From Sepiola atlantica (taxonomy: Eukaryota > Mollusca > Cephalopoda > Sepiida > Sepiolidae): a stretch of 64,000 bases of DNA. The notes under the pieces are model-generated. The model did not search any database. It was not told the DNA's origin and saw nothing but the letters and a program-made list of their open reading frames with translations. Where the stretch lies: the NCBI GenBank assembly GCA_963556195.1, contig OY744525.1, positions 28,943,269-29,007,268 on the forward strand. Direction: 5' to 3'. A program made the position numbers and the translations under genes. Each line of letters opens with the position of its first letter. Position 1 is the first letter of the stretch. Below, one piece after another: positions 21,536 through 33,400 of the stretch.

Positions 21536-21715
21536 AGAAAAGAAAAATTAGTCAAGAAACCTACGGAACATACATTCACAAATTTGACCGAAATACTAAA
21601 TGGACTGCTCGGAAAATTCAAAAAAATTTTTTTAAAGTTTCATCAAGCAAAAACACTCCACGTTATTTAATAATGTTTGCTTAAATAAAAATCTTTTGCG
21701 TAAATAACACAATTT

Positions 21716-21739
<24 letters not shown>

Positions 21740-21748
<9 letters not shown>

Positions 21749-21875
21749 TAAATAGTAGTCAACATTGACTTTAGACCGGCGTTCGAACCCAGTAACCGGT
21801 TGTATAGCCATATTCATCCGCACAAACAAATCTTATTAAGACGAAACATATATGTATGTGAATAAAATTAAAATA
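21740..21875 (+). mobile_element. tRNA-headed hammerhead element, copy SB3
   Basis: Box B GGCGTTCGAACCC (21778-21790). The 3' end keeps hammerhead geometry: CACA (21821-21824) with UGUG (21857-21860) extended by UAUU/AAUA across a bulge; stem II UCUU/AAGA (21831-21841); GAAA (21843-21846); palindromic stem III ACAUAUAUGU; H17 = A. The CUGANGA strand has decayed to AACAAA. (TA)n lies on both sides (21714-21738 and 21889-21939). Confidence 0.55.
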
Positions 21876-21887
21876 TTTTAAGTGATA

Positions 21888-21888
<1 letters not shown>

Positions 21889-21939
<51 letters not shown>
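21889..21939. repeat. (TA)n microsatellite
   Basis: About 25 TA units just after SB3. Confidence 0.95.
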
Positions 21940-21941
<2 letters not shown>

Positions 21942-22434
21942 TTTAGACTACCAGACTACCTGTGACCTGTTTTTATATGCATATCTTTCAGAATTGGTTG
22001 TTATTGTTTATTATTTTGATAATCAAGTTGGAAGTCAGTCATCACCAATGATAATGTGTCCTTCCATTAGAGAGTGTACATGAAACAAACATAGATGCTG
22101 CTTGGGAGACTTTGTCTTTGATCCAGGTGGAAATTCTTTGGATTCTTGTTTTGTGGATGTTCACCTTGCCTGCATTAAATCAAGGGAGGCGCGAGAGCGC
22201 TCTATCCCTTAATAGACTCACAAATGGCCTATGCTGGAAATCTCATTTCTTTGATCAGTCATAAGTCAAAAACCAATAAACCAAATTAGTTAACACTTTG
22301 CACACAAAATTTGATTTGATACGTTCTATAAGTGTGTAGAATTTCAGCATCATTAGTCAAGGCAACCCAGAGATCCAGAAAGGTCAGGAGTGATTATGTG
22401 TTATCCTTTTGTAAGTACGTACGTATGTGCCACC

Positions 22435-22710
22435 CTGTATCTCATCGACTATTTGATAGATTCCGCTGATTTTTGGCAGAGATAGAGGTTCTAGGGTCTA
22501 GTTGATGGCATTTAAATTTCAGTTTACCATATACCTTAGTTTTCCAGAAAATCCCAAAACACCTTAAAAATGACCAGTATTCATACACTTTATTCTATAT
22601 CTCATCAACTATTTGATGGATTCAGCTGATTTTTAGCAAAGATAGAGGTTCTAGTGTCTAGTTGATGGCATTTTAGTTTTAGTTTACCATATACCTTGAT
22701 TAGTCAAACT
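22435..22710. repeat. Direct duplication, 160-bp period
   Basis: CTCATCGACTATTTGATAGA...GTCTAGTTGATGGCATTT at 22441 recurs at 22601 with about 90% identity over about 100 bp. 21940-22435 shows no gene. Confidence 0.85.
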
Positions 22711-22771
22711 ACCAACTATATCAGTTATGAGTAGGCATTGTGTTGTAGCACAGCCTTTACAAAAGTAGTGA

Positions 22772-23168
22772 CATTCCATGAAAAATGCCAGTATACTGAA
22801 ATCATAGTCCTTTAATTAAATTAAGATGATCATTCATATACACTAAATGTACAAAAGCAAGGTAAATCCTAAATGTTTACACTTTTATTATCATTAAGGG
22901 TATGCTGGCAAAACAAGGCTATGTATTTTACTGGTAGACATTTTTCTTCAGCGCACCTCACAGACTTCATCCACTCATGCATAGATATTTATACTGTAGT
23001 GATGTGATAATGAAATGGTTTGGTTGATATGTAGTCATACCCTTAATTAATGGCAATAAAAGTGTAAACATTTGGGAATTTCCTTGCTTTTGTACATTTA
23101 GTGTATATGAATTTTTATCTTAACCCTATAAAGGGCATATGATTTCAGTATACTGCCATTTTTCATGG

Positions 23169-23173
<5 letters not shown>
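22772..23173. mobile_element. Long-TIR foldback MITE
   Basis: Arms 22772-22903 and 23036-23171 are inverted copies of about 130 bp: ATTCCATGAAAAATGCCAGT at one end, its complement at the other, and CATTAAGGGTATG/CATACCCTTAAT at the inner edge. The spacer is about 130 bp with no ORF. The right end touches (TA)n (23174-23222). It carries no hammerhead, unlike F1-F3. Confidence 0.8.
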
Positions 23174-23228
<55 letters not shown>

Positions 23229-23739
23229 TACTAATTTGAAGAAACTGATTGTGTTGCTGGCAACTTTATATGCGTTAAGTCGTAAAGCATTATAGAAAGA
23301 GAGAATTGCATGTACCTTTAAAATATATTAACGTGTTAGTGTGTATATACGTGTATGTGATGTGGATGCATGTGAAATGGGGCCCGTCGATTTAACCAAC
23401 GACATATAAAGTACGGAATTATGTTACATGACACATGACTATCAACTAAGTATAAATAGATGAACACATTCCCCTCATATTATCTTAGAATCGTTCCGTG
23501 TTCACATGTACTTTCTCAGTATCCTATCAAATCTCGCGCTATTATCGACGAGATTGGACATATAAGAAAAATAAAATAAATATAGATAACGCGAAAAAGT
23601 AAATTTCTTTAAAAATAACGACAATGACGGGCGTACTGCATTACGAAGATGGTAATTTTTGTCCGCTTAACTGAAGTTCACAGCACTGTCCCTTGCTTAT
23701 TTGTTTTATTTTACGTTGATTATGCTTCACTGTTCTTGT

Positions 23740-23741
23740 AT

Positions 23742-23792
<51 letters not shown>

Positions 23793-23869
23793 GCATAGGT
23801 ATATGCATATATATATGTATATGTATATATATGTATATATATATATATATAAACAGTCACACACGCATA

Positions 23870-23963
<94 letters not shown>

Positions 23964-24009
23964 ATTTGTTTTTGTGTGTATTGGTGCTTTTGCTCAATGA
24001 AGATTACGG

Positions 24010-24046
<37 letters not shown>

Positions 24047-24156
24047 TAAATGTATGTATATATATATGTGTATATATACATAGCAGACACATTCATACAT
24101 ACATATTGAGAGAGAGACACACACATCTTACACCCAAAAACACATACACACACATA

Positions 24157-24230
<74 letters not shown>

Positions 24231-24338
24231 TGTGTGTGTATGTGTTTTTGGGTGTAAGATGTGTGTGTCTCTCTCTCAATATGTATGTATGAATGTGTCT
24301 GCTATGTATATATACACATATATATATACATACATTTA

Positions 24339-24390
<52 letters not shown>

Positions 24391-24438
24391 CATTTGTTTT
24401 TGTGTGTATTGGTGTTTTTGTTCAATGAAGATTACGGT

Positions 24439-24469
<31 letters not shown>

Positions 24470-24581
24470 ATATATATATATATATATTTATATATACATA
24501 GCTAACACATTCATACATACATACCTACATATTGAGAGAGAGACACACACATCTTACACACACAAACACATACACACACAC

Positions 24582-24643
<62 letters not shown>

Positions 24644-24660
24644 CTTTCTATGTGCTTGCG
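23740..24660. repeat. (TA)n/(CA)n cluster with nested palindrome
   Basis: Compound microsatellites with a near-perfect palindrome at 24012-24373 centred near 24192: AGCAGACAC...ACATCTTACACCC on the left mirrors GGGTGTAAGATGT...GTGTCTGCT on the right. The unit TTCAATGAAGATTACGGTTA recurs at about 23993, 24420 and 24678. All long frames here are repeat artefacts. Confidence 0.9.
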
Positions 24661-25495
24661 TGTATTGATGCTTTTATTCAATGAAGATTACAGTTATTTA
24701 TCCGCCAAACTTTCCGATGACAAGCTGACAATCTCGCCATTTTTCCAGAGACGCTTCCAGTTTTAGTTTGAGTTTGTATTAAACGTATCATATTCGTATC
24801 AATAATTGAAGTGATTCATATCACAAAAAGAATCCACCTCTGTCCATCATCGGCGAGGAAATCGGTAGCCATGTTATTATCGCTATAATATCTCGTAAGA
24901 ATTGAAAGACTGCCTTCACTCTCCTATTGTCAAATTTGTCCGGCGTGGGGCGCATAAAATATATTAGGATTGGCTAAAATAAGATTCAATATTATTCCGT
25001 GTTGAATAATAATAAGCTCACCATGAATAGTCAACACGTCGTCTTCTGTAGATCCATTGATACATTCTAGCAAAGATATGCTACGCTCGGTCGCATAGTG
25101 TTTTCGAAGCATCAAGACACATATCTAATGTATTTTAATCGAGCAAATAGTCATGTAAAGTTATGTTTATAAGACGGAAAATGCTTAGAAAGCAACATCT
25201 GAAAATTCTTTTTTCTTAATAGAATCAATTTCTTAACTGGACGTTGTTTTTATTGCCATCATTGTTTGAGAAGATGATATAACAAAATGCCGTTCATTGA
25301 AGTACGTTTTTTATATATTAGTTTAGATTTGAATTAAGGAAATTCAAACCCCTCTATGAATGACATTATTTACACAATCTGTAAACAAATGAAATACGTG
25401 GTAATGTTTAATACATTTAATAATTTTAATACATTTTGGAATAAAATAATTAATAAAAACAATAATTTAAATAATAATTCAAATAATATTTCAAA

Positions 25496-25503
25496 TAATA
25501 ATG

Positions 25504-25567
<64 letters not shown>

Positions 25568-25580
25568 TAATAATAATAGA
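25496..25580. repeat. (AAT)n microsatellite
   Basis: About 25 AAT units directly before the LINE C-terminus. 24700-25490 shows no recognisable gene. Confidence 0.95.
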
Positions 25581-25900
25581 CAAAAAAGAAAAATCTTGTA
25601 AGATCGTAGACTTCGCCGTTCCAGCAGACAACAGAGTGAAGATCAAAGATACAGCAAAACGAAGTAAATACACAGAACTAGCCGGAGAACTGAAAGGAAT
25701 ATGGAGCATGAACAAAGTTAGTATAATACCAATAATCGTAGGAGCACTAGGAACAATCCCAAAAACCTGGAGAAAGGACTGGGAGAAATTGTAATCAAAG
25801 GGACCATCGAAACCATACAAAGGACGGCAATGATCAAAACAGATGCAATCTTGAGGGAAATCCTCGAATACGGAAACCAACACACATAAGCTACAAAGGG
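25580..25900 (+). pseudogene. R4/Dong-like LINE C-terminal end
   Basis: The open frame 25501-25794 contains IVDFAVPADNRVKIKDTAKR and IIPIIVGALGTIPKTWRK, the conserved C-terminal end of a widespread group of R2/R4-type non-LTR retrotransposon proteins, which includes the endonuclease-proximal part. The rest of the protein is missing upstream, replaced by (AAT)n. A second frame after the stop continues the family tail. Truncated, not functional. Confidence 0.8.
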
Positions 25901-26320
25901 TAACCAGTCACAAGGAATTTACAACAGGGAGAAAACAAAACCACACGAAGAACACCACAACAAGAACCAAGAAACAGAAATTGCAAGAAACAGCATTTCA
26001 TAATTTCCCCCACCCCTATAAATTACACCGGCATAAGCTATCACTACACAAAAATGAACCAAAGAAACAGAAATTACAAGAAACACCATAAGCTCCTCCC
26101 TCTCTCCCCACCCCACCCCACCAAACATTTTTTTTTAATTAAAAAGAATTAAAAATTATTTTTTTTTAATAAGGAAAGAGAATAGAAAAAAATTAAGGAA
26201 ATGAAAGAAAAAAAACGAAAAAATTAAAAAATTAAAAAAATGAAAAAATCATTTTTTTTTAGTTAATTAAACAAAATATTATTTTATTTATTTATTTATT
26301 CATTTATTTTATTTTTATTT
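25900..26320. other. A-rich low-complexity stretch
   Basis: Two ACCAAGAAACAGAAATT.CAAGAAAC copies (25967 and 26063), then A/T homopolymer runs to 26325. No gene seen. Confidence 0.6.
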
Positions 26321-26324
26321 TTTT

Positions 26325-26676
26325 TAAATGGTGCCGGCTTAGGCTGACACCAGGCAAATATTTGTAGAGGGTCGAGGAGGATGAAAAGACCGAGGAGGGA
26401 CAGCACAAACCAGACCTCCACTGAAAAAAGTAAGAGAATGCTGGGACCTTGGGGAGGCTTATTGCCACCCAAATCCCAGAGAAGACCAATGGTACTTACC
26501 AGTGAGAAATCAATGGTAAGAGGCTGTTGCAATACCGAAACGTTATCGAAAACAGGTGAATAATACTGGGAATCTGGTGAGGCTTGTTGTCACCCAGACT
26601 CTAGGAAATACCACTGGTTGTTGTCGGTGAGCAATCACTGACGATGATCTGTGTGAGAACTCATAGTGAGTATAAA

Positions 26677-26715
<39 letters not shown>
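26325..26715 (+). mobile_element. SINE-like dispersed repeat, family C copy 2, with (CTA)n tail
   Basis: Begins near GGTGCCGGCTTAGGCTGACA, shares CCAGTGAGAAATCAATGGTA and GAGGCTGTTGCAATA with 14.6-14.7 kb, and ends GTGTGAGAACTCATAGTGAG followed by (CTA)n/(AAT)n at 26676-26725. Trinucleotide tails also follow the copies at 14.85 and 28.33 kb. A tRNA origin for the head is possible but not clear. Confidence 0.6.
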
Positions 26716-26723
<8 letters not shown>

Positions 26724-26754
26724 ATAATAATAATAATAAAAAGCAGAAACAAGA

Positions 26755-28060
26755 ACATAGCCATGGTTTGGAATGAATAAAAGAAAGCCTACGACAGAAT
26801 CCCTTAAGCTTGGATAATTGTGTGCTTAAATATGGACAAAATACTCCGCTAGATTAACAATCGTATTAAAAAAGTAATCGGAACATAAAGACTAAAACAG
26901 ACAGCAAGAAAATAACACATAACTTAGATAAAGATACAGAGAAAAGTATTTCAAGTAGGCCCTCGATCACCACTAATGTTTATCATAACTATGATGCCAC
27001 TAAACTACATACTCAGAAAATACGATGCTAGATACAAGTTTACAGACACAGAACAAAGAATACATCACCTAATGTATATGAACGGCATAAAGTTATTTGC
27101 AGAAATCAATACGTAAACTGGAATAGTTTATGAACACGACCAGAATCTTCAGTCAGGACATTTATGTGGAATCAAGAATAGAAAAGAGGGCACTGCTGGA
27201 AATGAAATGGGGAAGACTGGAGATATGATAAGGCATGTAACTGCTCAACCAAGAGAAGATGAGAACGCTTGGGTTAACACAATACCTATAAATATTTGGA
27301 GGTCCTGGAAGCAGACACCATCAAATTAACAAAAATGAAACAGATTATTCGAAAAGAATACTTGAGCAGAACAAGAAAACTCTTACAAACTTAATTATAT
27401 AGTAGAAATCTAGTAAAAATAGATAAACACACAGGCAGTATCACGAGTAAGATATTCTGGACCATTCCTATACTTCAGCCAAAATGCACTGAAGCATATT
27501 GACCGAAAAACTAGGAAACTAATGTACTATACTCCAAATATTATATTACCGATTCTACGTTAAAATGATAGAATAGGGAAGAGGACTAGTATATATAGAA
27601 TACTGTGTTGGAAATTAGAAAAATTTATAACTCAGAACACAGAAAGGCTGCAAGAGACACCGTCAACATGCACAATTGAGGGAGCAGCGAAACGAGAAAC
27701 AAAAAGATGAGAAGAGAAAGGTTAAAAGTAAAACAGCTATATTGACGATTCATAAGAATGACAACAGGACATGGCTATACGCTGGTCACCTGCACGAGAC
27801 GAATTAAAAAGTTAAAATACATTTGTAGAATAAATAACTTTTCAAATTGAGATCTCAAAGAGAGTATACATCAAGTCAAAAGAACTATATTAACTAAATA
27901 TATTTTCCTTAGATAACAGCAAGGGAATCACATGGAAAACGTGCCTCAAGTGCTAAACAGCTGTTCATGCTAATACAATCTCTTAATGAAAATATGTACA
28001 GAACTCATACAAACTATACAATTTAACTTATATGATTCATATAAAAGCTATCAATGTTAT
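26755..28060 (+). pseudogene. R2/R4-type LINE reverse transcriptase remnant
   Basis: Heavily mutated RT. KKAYDRIP-AWI (26783-26820) is the KAYDSVPHSWI block. FQVGPRSPLMFIITMMPLNY (26950-27010) corresponds to FQGDSLSPLLF...MPL. YMNGIKLFAE (27077-27106) is YMDD-KLYAK with the first Asp changed to Asn. Later, Q.ALKHIDRKTRKLM (27480-27525) matches the post-RT M..DRKIRK block. Many stops. Same superfamily as the C-terminus at 25.6 kb but a separate copy, since the order is reversed. Confidence 0.7.
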
Positions 28061-28234
28061 CAGAAAGAGTGACCACTTACTTTAAAGCACATCATACTGC
28101 TCTCTTAAACGAATCGAGTATCGCACAATAAGCCATTACATTACAAACTATCAATTTCAAAAGCAAGAAACCGGGTAAAACTGATTTTATAATTGAATTT
28201 AGCGGCGTGAAGTTACCCAGAATCACTTACTTTT

Positions 28235-28345
28235 TTCCAGACAAAAGAGCTTGTTGTCACTCAGACTCCAGGGAATACTAGCGGTTATTATCAGTGAGTA
28301 ATCACTCAAGATGTGCTGTTGAGAACTCCTAGTTAGTGTTTAATA
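28235..28345 (+). mobile_element. Family C repeat, 3' fragment
   Basis: GCTTGTTGTCACTCAGACTC, AGTGAGTAATCACT and GTTGAGAACTCCTAG match the 3' part of 26.58-26.67 kb; followed by (AAT)4. Confidence 0.55.
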
Positions 28346-28404
28346 ATAATAATCCACTCTATAATAAAGAGCAATATGTATTCATTTATACTTCACACAA
28401 AATG

Positions 28405-28560
28405 TTAGCCGTTTTCGTAAGCAATACAATTCTTTCTATTCTTCCAATAATTTTCTAAGCGTCTCATAGTATTATTCATCGTCCAACTGACAAGCTCATT
28501 TACTCTTATCCTCGAGTACCTTTTGTCCTTGTTAACTGGTGACTCGTTAGTATATAGAAA
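28405..28560 (-). repeat. Dispersed repeat shared with 18.23-18.47 kb
   Basis: The minus strand carries GGTACTCGAGGATAAGAG and CTTGTCAGTTGGACGATG; see the partner at 18.4 kb. A 79-codon frame spans it. Family unknown. 28560-28925 shows nothing recognisable. Confidence 0.45.
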
Positions 28561-28925
28561 AACACTGTCTGTGAAAGCGAACATATATGCTTGTATGTGG
28601 CTAATACTTTTCTGAACTTCTTTTTCTTTTAAACAGTTCAACACTAGTTAATTATGTGTTAGACGTTGGCCTGTAGAAATATGTACAAATAAGATGTCTT
28701 TCAAATTGGTTTCCATATTTGCTTTTTTATTCTTTTTTTTCTTTTCTTATGTTATTTTTTCTTTACTTCTTCATTATTTTATATTCTGTTCATATATAAT
28801 ATAAAAACTCACTTGTTTTTGTCTTACTTCTCAACGCCGACATATATCCATTTCTTGCATTGTGATAGCCGCCTAATACTCCTCTATATACGTATTACAC
28901 ACAATGCTTCAAGCAAACTACCTCT

Positions 28926-28926
<1 letters not shown>

Positions 28927-28970
<44 letters not shown>
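28927..28970. repeat. (TA)n microsatellite at PLE end
   Basis: About 21 TA units immediately outside the 3' terminus of the minus-strand PLE. Confidence 0.95.
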
Positions 28971-28972
<2 letters not shown>

Positions 28973-29069
28973 GATGAAAAGGAATTAGAAAAGCGACGGA
29001 GGCAGTTTTTTTTTTAATTCAGTTGCTCAATGCAAGGTATATTCCGCAAAAAAGCAATTTATTGAATTA

Positions 29070-29122
29070 ATTTTTTCCTTAAGCCAGGCTTTTCAAATAT
29101 CAAAATCTTATCATCAGAGGAA
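29070..29122 (-). ncRNA. Hammerhead ribozyme motif at PLE 3' end
   Basis: CUGAUGA (29117-29111), stem II AAGAU/AUAUU with one G.A mismatch, GAAA (29094-29091), stem III AAGCC/GGCUU with a one-base loop, H17 = A (29080). Stem I UUUCCU with AGGAAA. The same motif is cleaner at 34.5 and 35.06 kb. Confidence 0.7.
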
Positions 29123-29149
29123 ATTGCTGGGATAGATAAGTTGGCGAAA

Positions 29150-31000
29150 AGCCAAGATTTAAAATCTGAAAAAGTAAAACAAAGATTGTAGGCAAGAAAA
29201 AAAGGCAAAAAGCTGCCCGAATTCAAGCGAGTGTCCGATTGTAAAAGAATCCTGTGTCAAAAAGTCCAGCGGAGAAAGTGGTTTGTAGGTAGGCCGTTAG
29301 AAGGCACGAGAAATAAATTGAGACGTTTCAAAGTAAAACTCCAGAAACCAACGTCTTCAGGTGCGGCCAAACTAGATACAATTCAGAGAGTAAAAAGTCT
29401 AATAGAGGTTTCGTTCGTGGATGCAACAAGGCTCAGTAATTCGTGAGGTGGGAAATATTAGCCATATTAGTCTTCCTGGGCTGAAAATCATAAAATACGT
29501 TGAACTTTACGAAGAGACAGCGAATTAATATTTAAAAGTTAGGCCATGTTCCCAATTGCCCGTTGATAAACAGGACCGTTTGAAGAATAGCAAATACTCA
29601 TATGAAATCACCAGGCAAGTCAGGAATGTGTGAGGGGGTGCGATGGAAGAAAAGGGTGCGGGTGTGATGAGTAAATGCGATTTAAACTTAGATTGTGAGT
29701 GGGAGAGGTGGGTTGCTTATAGATGAAAGTAGACGCTAGTGTGAATTAGGGTTCAACTAGAAATGGTTTAAGGGAGGGAGAGGCAAGTCAATAAGTGCGG
29801 GGGGTTAAAAATGCCAAAATGTGTCGGGGGAATATGAACAGGGGGTGGGAGCTGGATGTTCAATCAGATGAAATTATTTATGATGAGGTAAAATTGATTT
29901 GAAGCATAGAAATAAAAATAAATCTTAGGCCGCAAGAAAAATTAGGGATTAACAGATAAAGAAATACATAATTAAGGGAATAATCGATGAAAATAGAATC
30001 CAGAAGTAAATATTCATATAAGAAAATGGTAATTTGAATCGGAGTCGTATTCCCCAAAGTGGGTAAAGATTTGGGTCGGAGTAAAACATGTTGTTTCGGG
30101 ATGCTAATGGTTTTGTGATGTAGGAAAATTAAACTTTGAATCAAAATGAATTCCAGAATAAGAAATATGGAAGTTAATTTTTAATTTTTTTTTAAACATA
30201 GTTTACCTCGAACAAGGCAGGCCGCCACTGTAGACGTAAGGGGCTACTGAGAAAAAAGAAAAGGGGAGAAGGTAGGGGGTCAACCTAAATTGGGATCTGC
30301 GCAGCGAGATGTCTGTTTACATTAGTTTTACATTTCTGCATGCCTGTACTGTCGGGGAAACATATTATTAAGTAGGTAATTGATGGCATTTATGTTGATG
30401 TAATTGAGGGTATTTAATTCACACTTTGGTTAAAATAGTGAAAATAATTTATTCCAGAGTGAGAAGAGGATGGCGGTTAAAAGTAAATATTATGGGGGTT
30501 AACCGATGTAGATTGAGGGTGGTGGTCGGGATTCAACAGGGTCAGAGAGAAGTGAACGAGGGAAGAAGTGATCGATGGGGGAATAATCGAGGCCATTAAG
30601 AGAGTTTGAAGAAATATTATTTAGAAGTTTAACAGAGGGGAACTGTAATTAGAGTGCTAAGAGAAATGGGGTGAGCAGTTCGAGATCGAAGTGTGCAAAG
30701 GGTTAAAGGTAGATAAGGCGAATCATCAAGTAAATAAGAGGGATGAGGTCTAATGCAGTTGTGGTGGGTTAGTTATCAAGTTGACAAGGAGGATTAAAAG
30801 GTTGAATATATCGATGAGTATCGAAAGAGAGTATTAAAGGAAGTTAAAGGAAAACGAATTGATATCATATAAAGGTTATACGATTAAGGAGGTTGAGTAC
30901 AATGATTAAGGGTACTGGGAGAGACGTGCAAAAGTTAAGGGGATAGTAAAGCTAAGGGGATTTATGGGTCATTTTTTATAGTTAAGAGAAAAGTTAAAGG
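29150..31000 (-). other. PLE 3' region, strongly pyrimidine-rich on the sense strand
   Basis: From about 29.6 to 31.0 kb the plus strand is G+A-rich and C-poor (for example GGTTAAAGGTAGATAAGG near 30701), so the element's sense strand is C+T-rich. No conserved domain was found; frames of 88 and 71 codons exist on the minus strand. The part nearest the ribozyme (29150-29300) resembles 34.56-34.76 kb. Confidence 0.45.
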
Positions 31001-31129
31001 ACTGAGGGAGATTCATGCACAGTTATGGAACAAAAAGGAATCAGAATTATTACAGAATAAATCCGAGATGTAGGGAGGGTAGTAAATCAACGGGGGGAGA
31101 GGTGTCGGGGGGTTAGTGTGGTTGCTATA

Positions 31130-32100
31130 CTTAAATTTACATTTATGTCTGCAACTGGAGATAAGTTCATTCTTAGAGTTAATAATATTTTTAGATTTAG
31201 TGGCAGTAGCTATCATAAAAGTTTCCATCGTACAAAGTTGGCAGTGAGGTGAACCCGGGATGTGGGATCTGGAATTTTAAGTATTGACCAGTGTAGGGAG
31301 TAAGGGGTATTTTTAAGATTGAGATTTCTAATTAAATTGAAGAGTGAAGTGCCAGTGGCATTATCGTTACTATTTTTAAAATAGTAGATATGTTTTGAGA
31401 TCTGGGTCTTGATGGGCAAAGCGCTCGCCCCAATGTAGGTCTATAGTGATGCTATAGTTGTATTAAAATTGCTAGTGGTATTAGAGGAGATTTGAGTTTG
31501 GGGGTTCAGGTTACGTGAGGGAGTTTGGTTGGAGTTGTAGGGTTGAGCGGTTATGGGGGAATTGTCTGTTAGTCCAAGGACACTATCTATTATTGGGGGT
31601 GTTTGGTTAGAGATATGGCTGTATATGCGGCGGTCTTGAGGAAAGAAGGATTGGGGTTGTGGAGAGATGTGGAATCCGGGTGTAGTATCGGAACTTTGAT
31701 TGTTTACAATATTTGTGGAACGGGGGAATTGTTTCACAGTATAAGCGTATATTACGTCCTTCTGTACACAATCGGTGTTTAAAGGGCAGTCTCTGGGTTT
31801 ACGGCAGTTGCAACTAGTGAGGGGTGCGGTGGGTGGTTGTTGTTGGATATGGTTGATTTTTCTATTGTTTGAGGTTATGATAGTTTGTTTAATATTGGGC
31901 ATTGTAGAATAAGATATTGTAATAGAATTTTTGTTAAGAATAGTGCTATATCTGTGGGGGTGCTTAAAAGATCTGTATAAAATTTGTAAAAATTCCTTTG
32001 GTATATTCATTACTACTGAAAGGTGGTTGAACCCAATGATGTTCTTTTCTTCTAAGTTTTTTTCTTTGTCTATGTGTCTGTGGGTCTGCCCGATTATCAA
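31130..32100 (-). pseudogene. PLE linker and GIY-YIG endonuclease domain
   Basis: The frame 32100-31441 (219 codons) carries NIIGFNHLSVVMNIPKEFLQ, then a cysteine cluster CNCRKPRDCPLNTDC before VIYAYTV, the usual entry to the GIY-YIG domain. A frameshift near 31430 moves the domain core into 31419-31213: PIKTQISKHIYYFKNS, GTSLFNLIRNL, HWSILK. The end, KNELISSCRHKCKF (about 31180-31135), is the conserved PLE C-terminus. In intact PLEs this domain nicks the target for priming. The copy has shifts and lacks a clean YIG core. Confidence 0.8.
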
Positions 32101-32318
32101 TATTGTTAATTCCTATGGGCTTATTTGCGTGTGTTTCAATTTTCTTGAGTGCAGATGTGTTAAACTTTATACTTCTGTGCATTGTCATGTTGTGTGTAAT
32201 AATGCCTGAGGGTTTGTTAACCTGAGTAAGGGGATTGCTATTATATTTAATTTTGTGATTGTAGCCTGAGTTAAGCAAAGCATTATTGTAGAAGCTAGAG
32301 TTCTGTTCGAAGATAGAT

Positions 32319-33400
32319 TTAGGGGCTGAAGGTTCCCGAGTTAAGATCTAGTGTAAGGTCAAGAAAGTTGGATATACTCTTCTCATGTTCTACTGTAATG
32401 GCCAAACCAAAATTTAAAAAAAAGTTATGTAGGTTTTTGATAGTGTTGTTATATTGCCTCGATCTCTCCCCAGATACAAATAGGGTGTCGTCCCTGTACA
32501 ACCCACCTGTAAGTGCCCGAAATTAAACCTCAATTCTCTCATCAAGTACAACCCTACCAGGTCAGTGAATTGGGCAGAGTCCGAAGATCCCATAGTAATA
32601 TCAAAGTTATTAGAGGGTGTCCTTTCTAGTCACGAGCTTGTCATCAAATTCTAGTAAGGATCTTCTTGTTAATATCATTAGTTTAATCTCTAGGTCTGTA
32701 ATGTCAGACTTATTTTTAGCAAAGATTAATGCTTTGTTAAATAGAATAGGGGAAATGGACTGATAGTAATTATTAATGTCGAAGGTTATGAAGTTCAAAT
32801 TAGGTTTAGACTTATCAGTGAGGTTAAGGAACCAGGTGGTAACCTTATCTGAGGATTGCCAAAGAGTGTAAGGGATTTCTTTCTTTTAAGGTGGGGATAA
32901 TTCTATCTAAGATCTTCTTACTTATGATGCCTAGGTCGGATTTAGAGGGGAAGATTAGTCTAATTGAGGGGTCTCCCTGGAAATTACTTTTATGGCCCCT
33001 CAAGGTAAATCTAGGTGTGGCAGGGGTTAACATCTCTGTGTAGTTAAGGAGATTCAAAGATGTTAGTATGGATTTAGTCTCATTGTTTATACTAGTTAGG
33101 GTATCGTAGGATGTGATTTCGTAAGATTTATTCAATTCCTTGTAGATTAAAGATTTGTATTGACTATATTTGAGTTTGTAAAAATTCTTAGTTTTATCTG
33201 CAAGGACAATTATATCTGGGTGTTTTCTAATATTGTTAGTGAATTTGTTGATTTCTTTGATGATGGGGTTAGGGTGTTTATTGTGTTTTTTAAATTTAAT
33301 ACGTCTAATGAGGTCAAATATGGCGTTTTCGAAAATGTTGAGGTGTTCATTTTGTTTGGGGAAGGAGGATTTTTTGATGCAGCTGATTTTTCCAATTTCC
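32319..33400 (-). pseudogene. PLE reverse transcriptase domain
   Basis: Conserved RT blocks in order on the minus strand: ADKTKNFYK-LKY.QYKSL (33210-33150), LRGHKSNFQGDPSIRLIFPS (33005-32945) with KSDLGIISKKILD, FDINNYYQSISPILFNKAL (32795-32740), and LYRDDTLFVSGERS (32503-32460), where YRDD is the catalytic box of PLE RTs. NFLDLTLDLNSG (32370-32335) leads to the thumb. Frameshifts separate these pieces. Length and order are normal for the family, so the damage looks like slow decay, not truncation. Confidence 0.85.

Noticed and set aside
21499..21684. Histone H2B-like N-terminus (KKKRKISQETYGTYIHK)
   Set aside because: Only about 17 residues look H2B-like, the histone fold does not follow, and the same bases form a hammerhead-like structure. 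Too little to call a pseudogene.
26625..26665. CTGACGA...GAAC at the 3' end of family C
   Set aside because: No stem II pairing and GAAA absent in all three copies; resemblance judged accidental.
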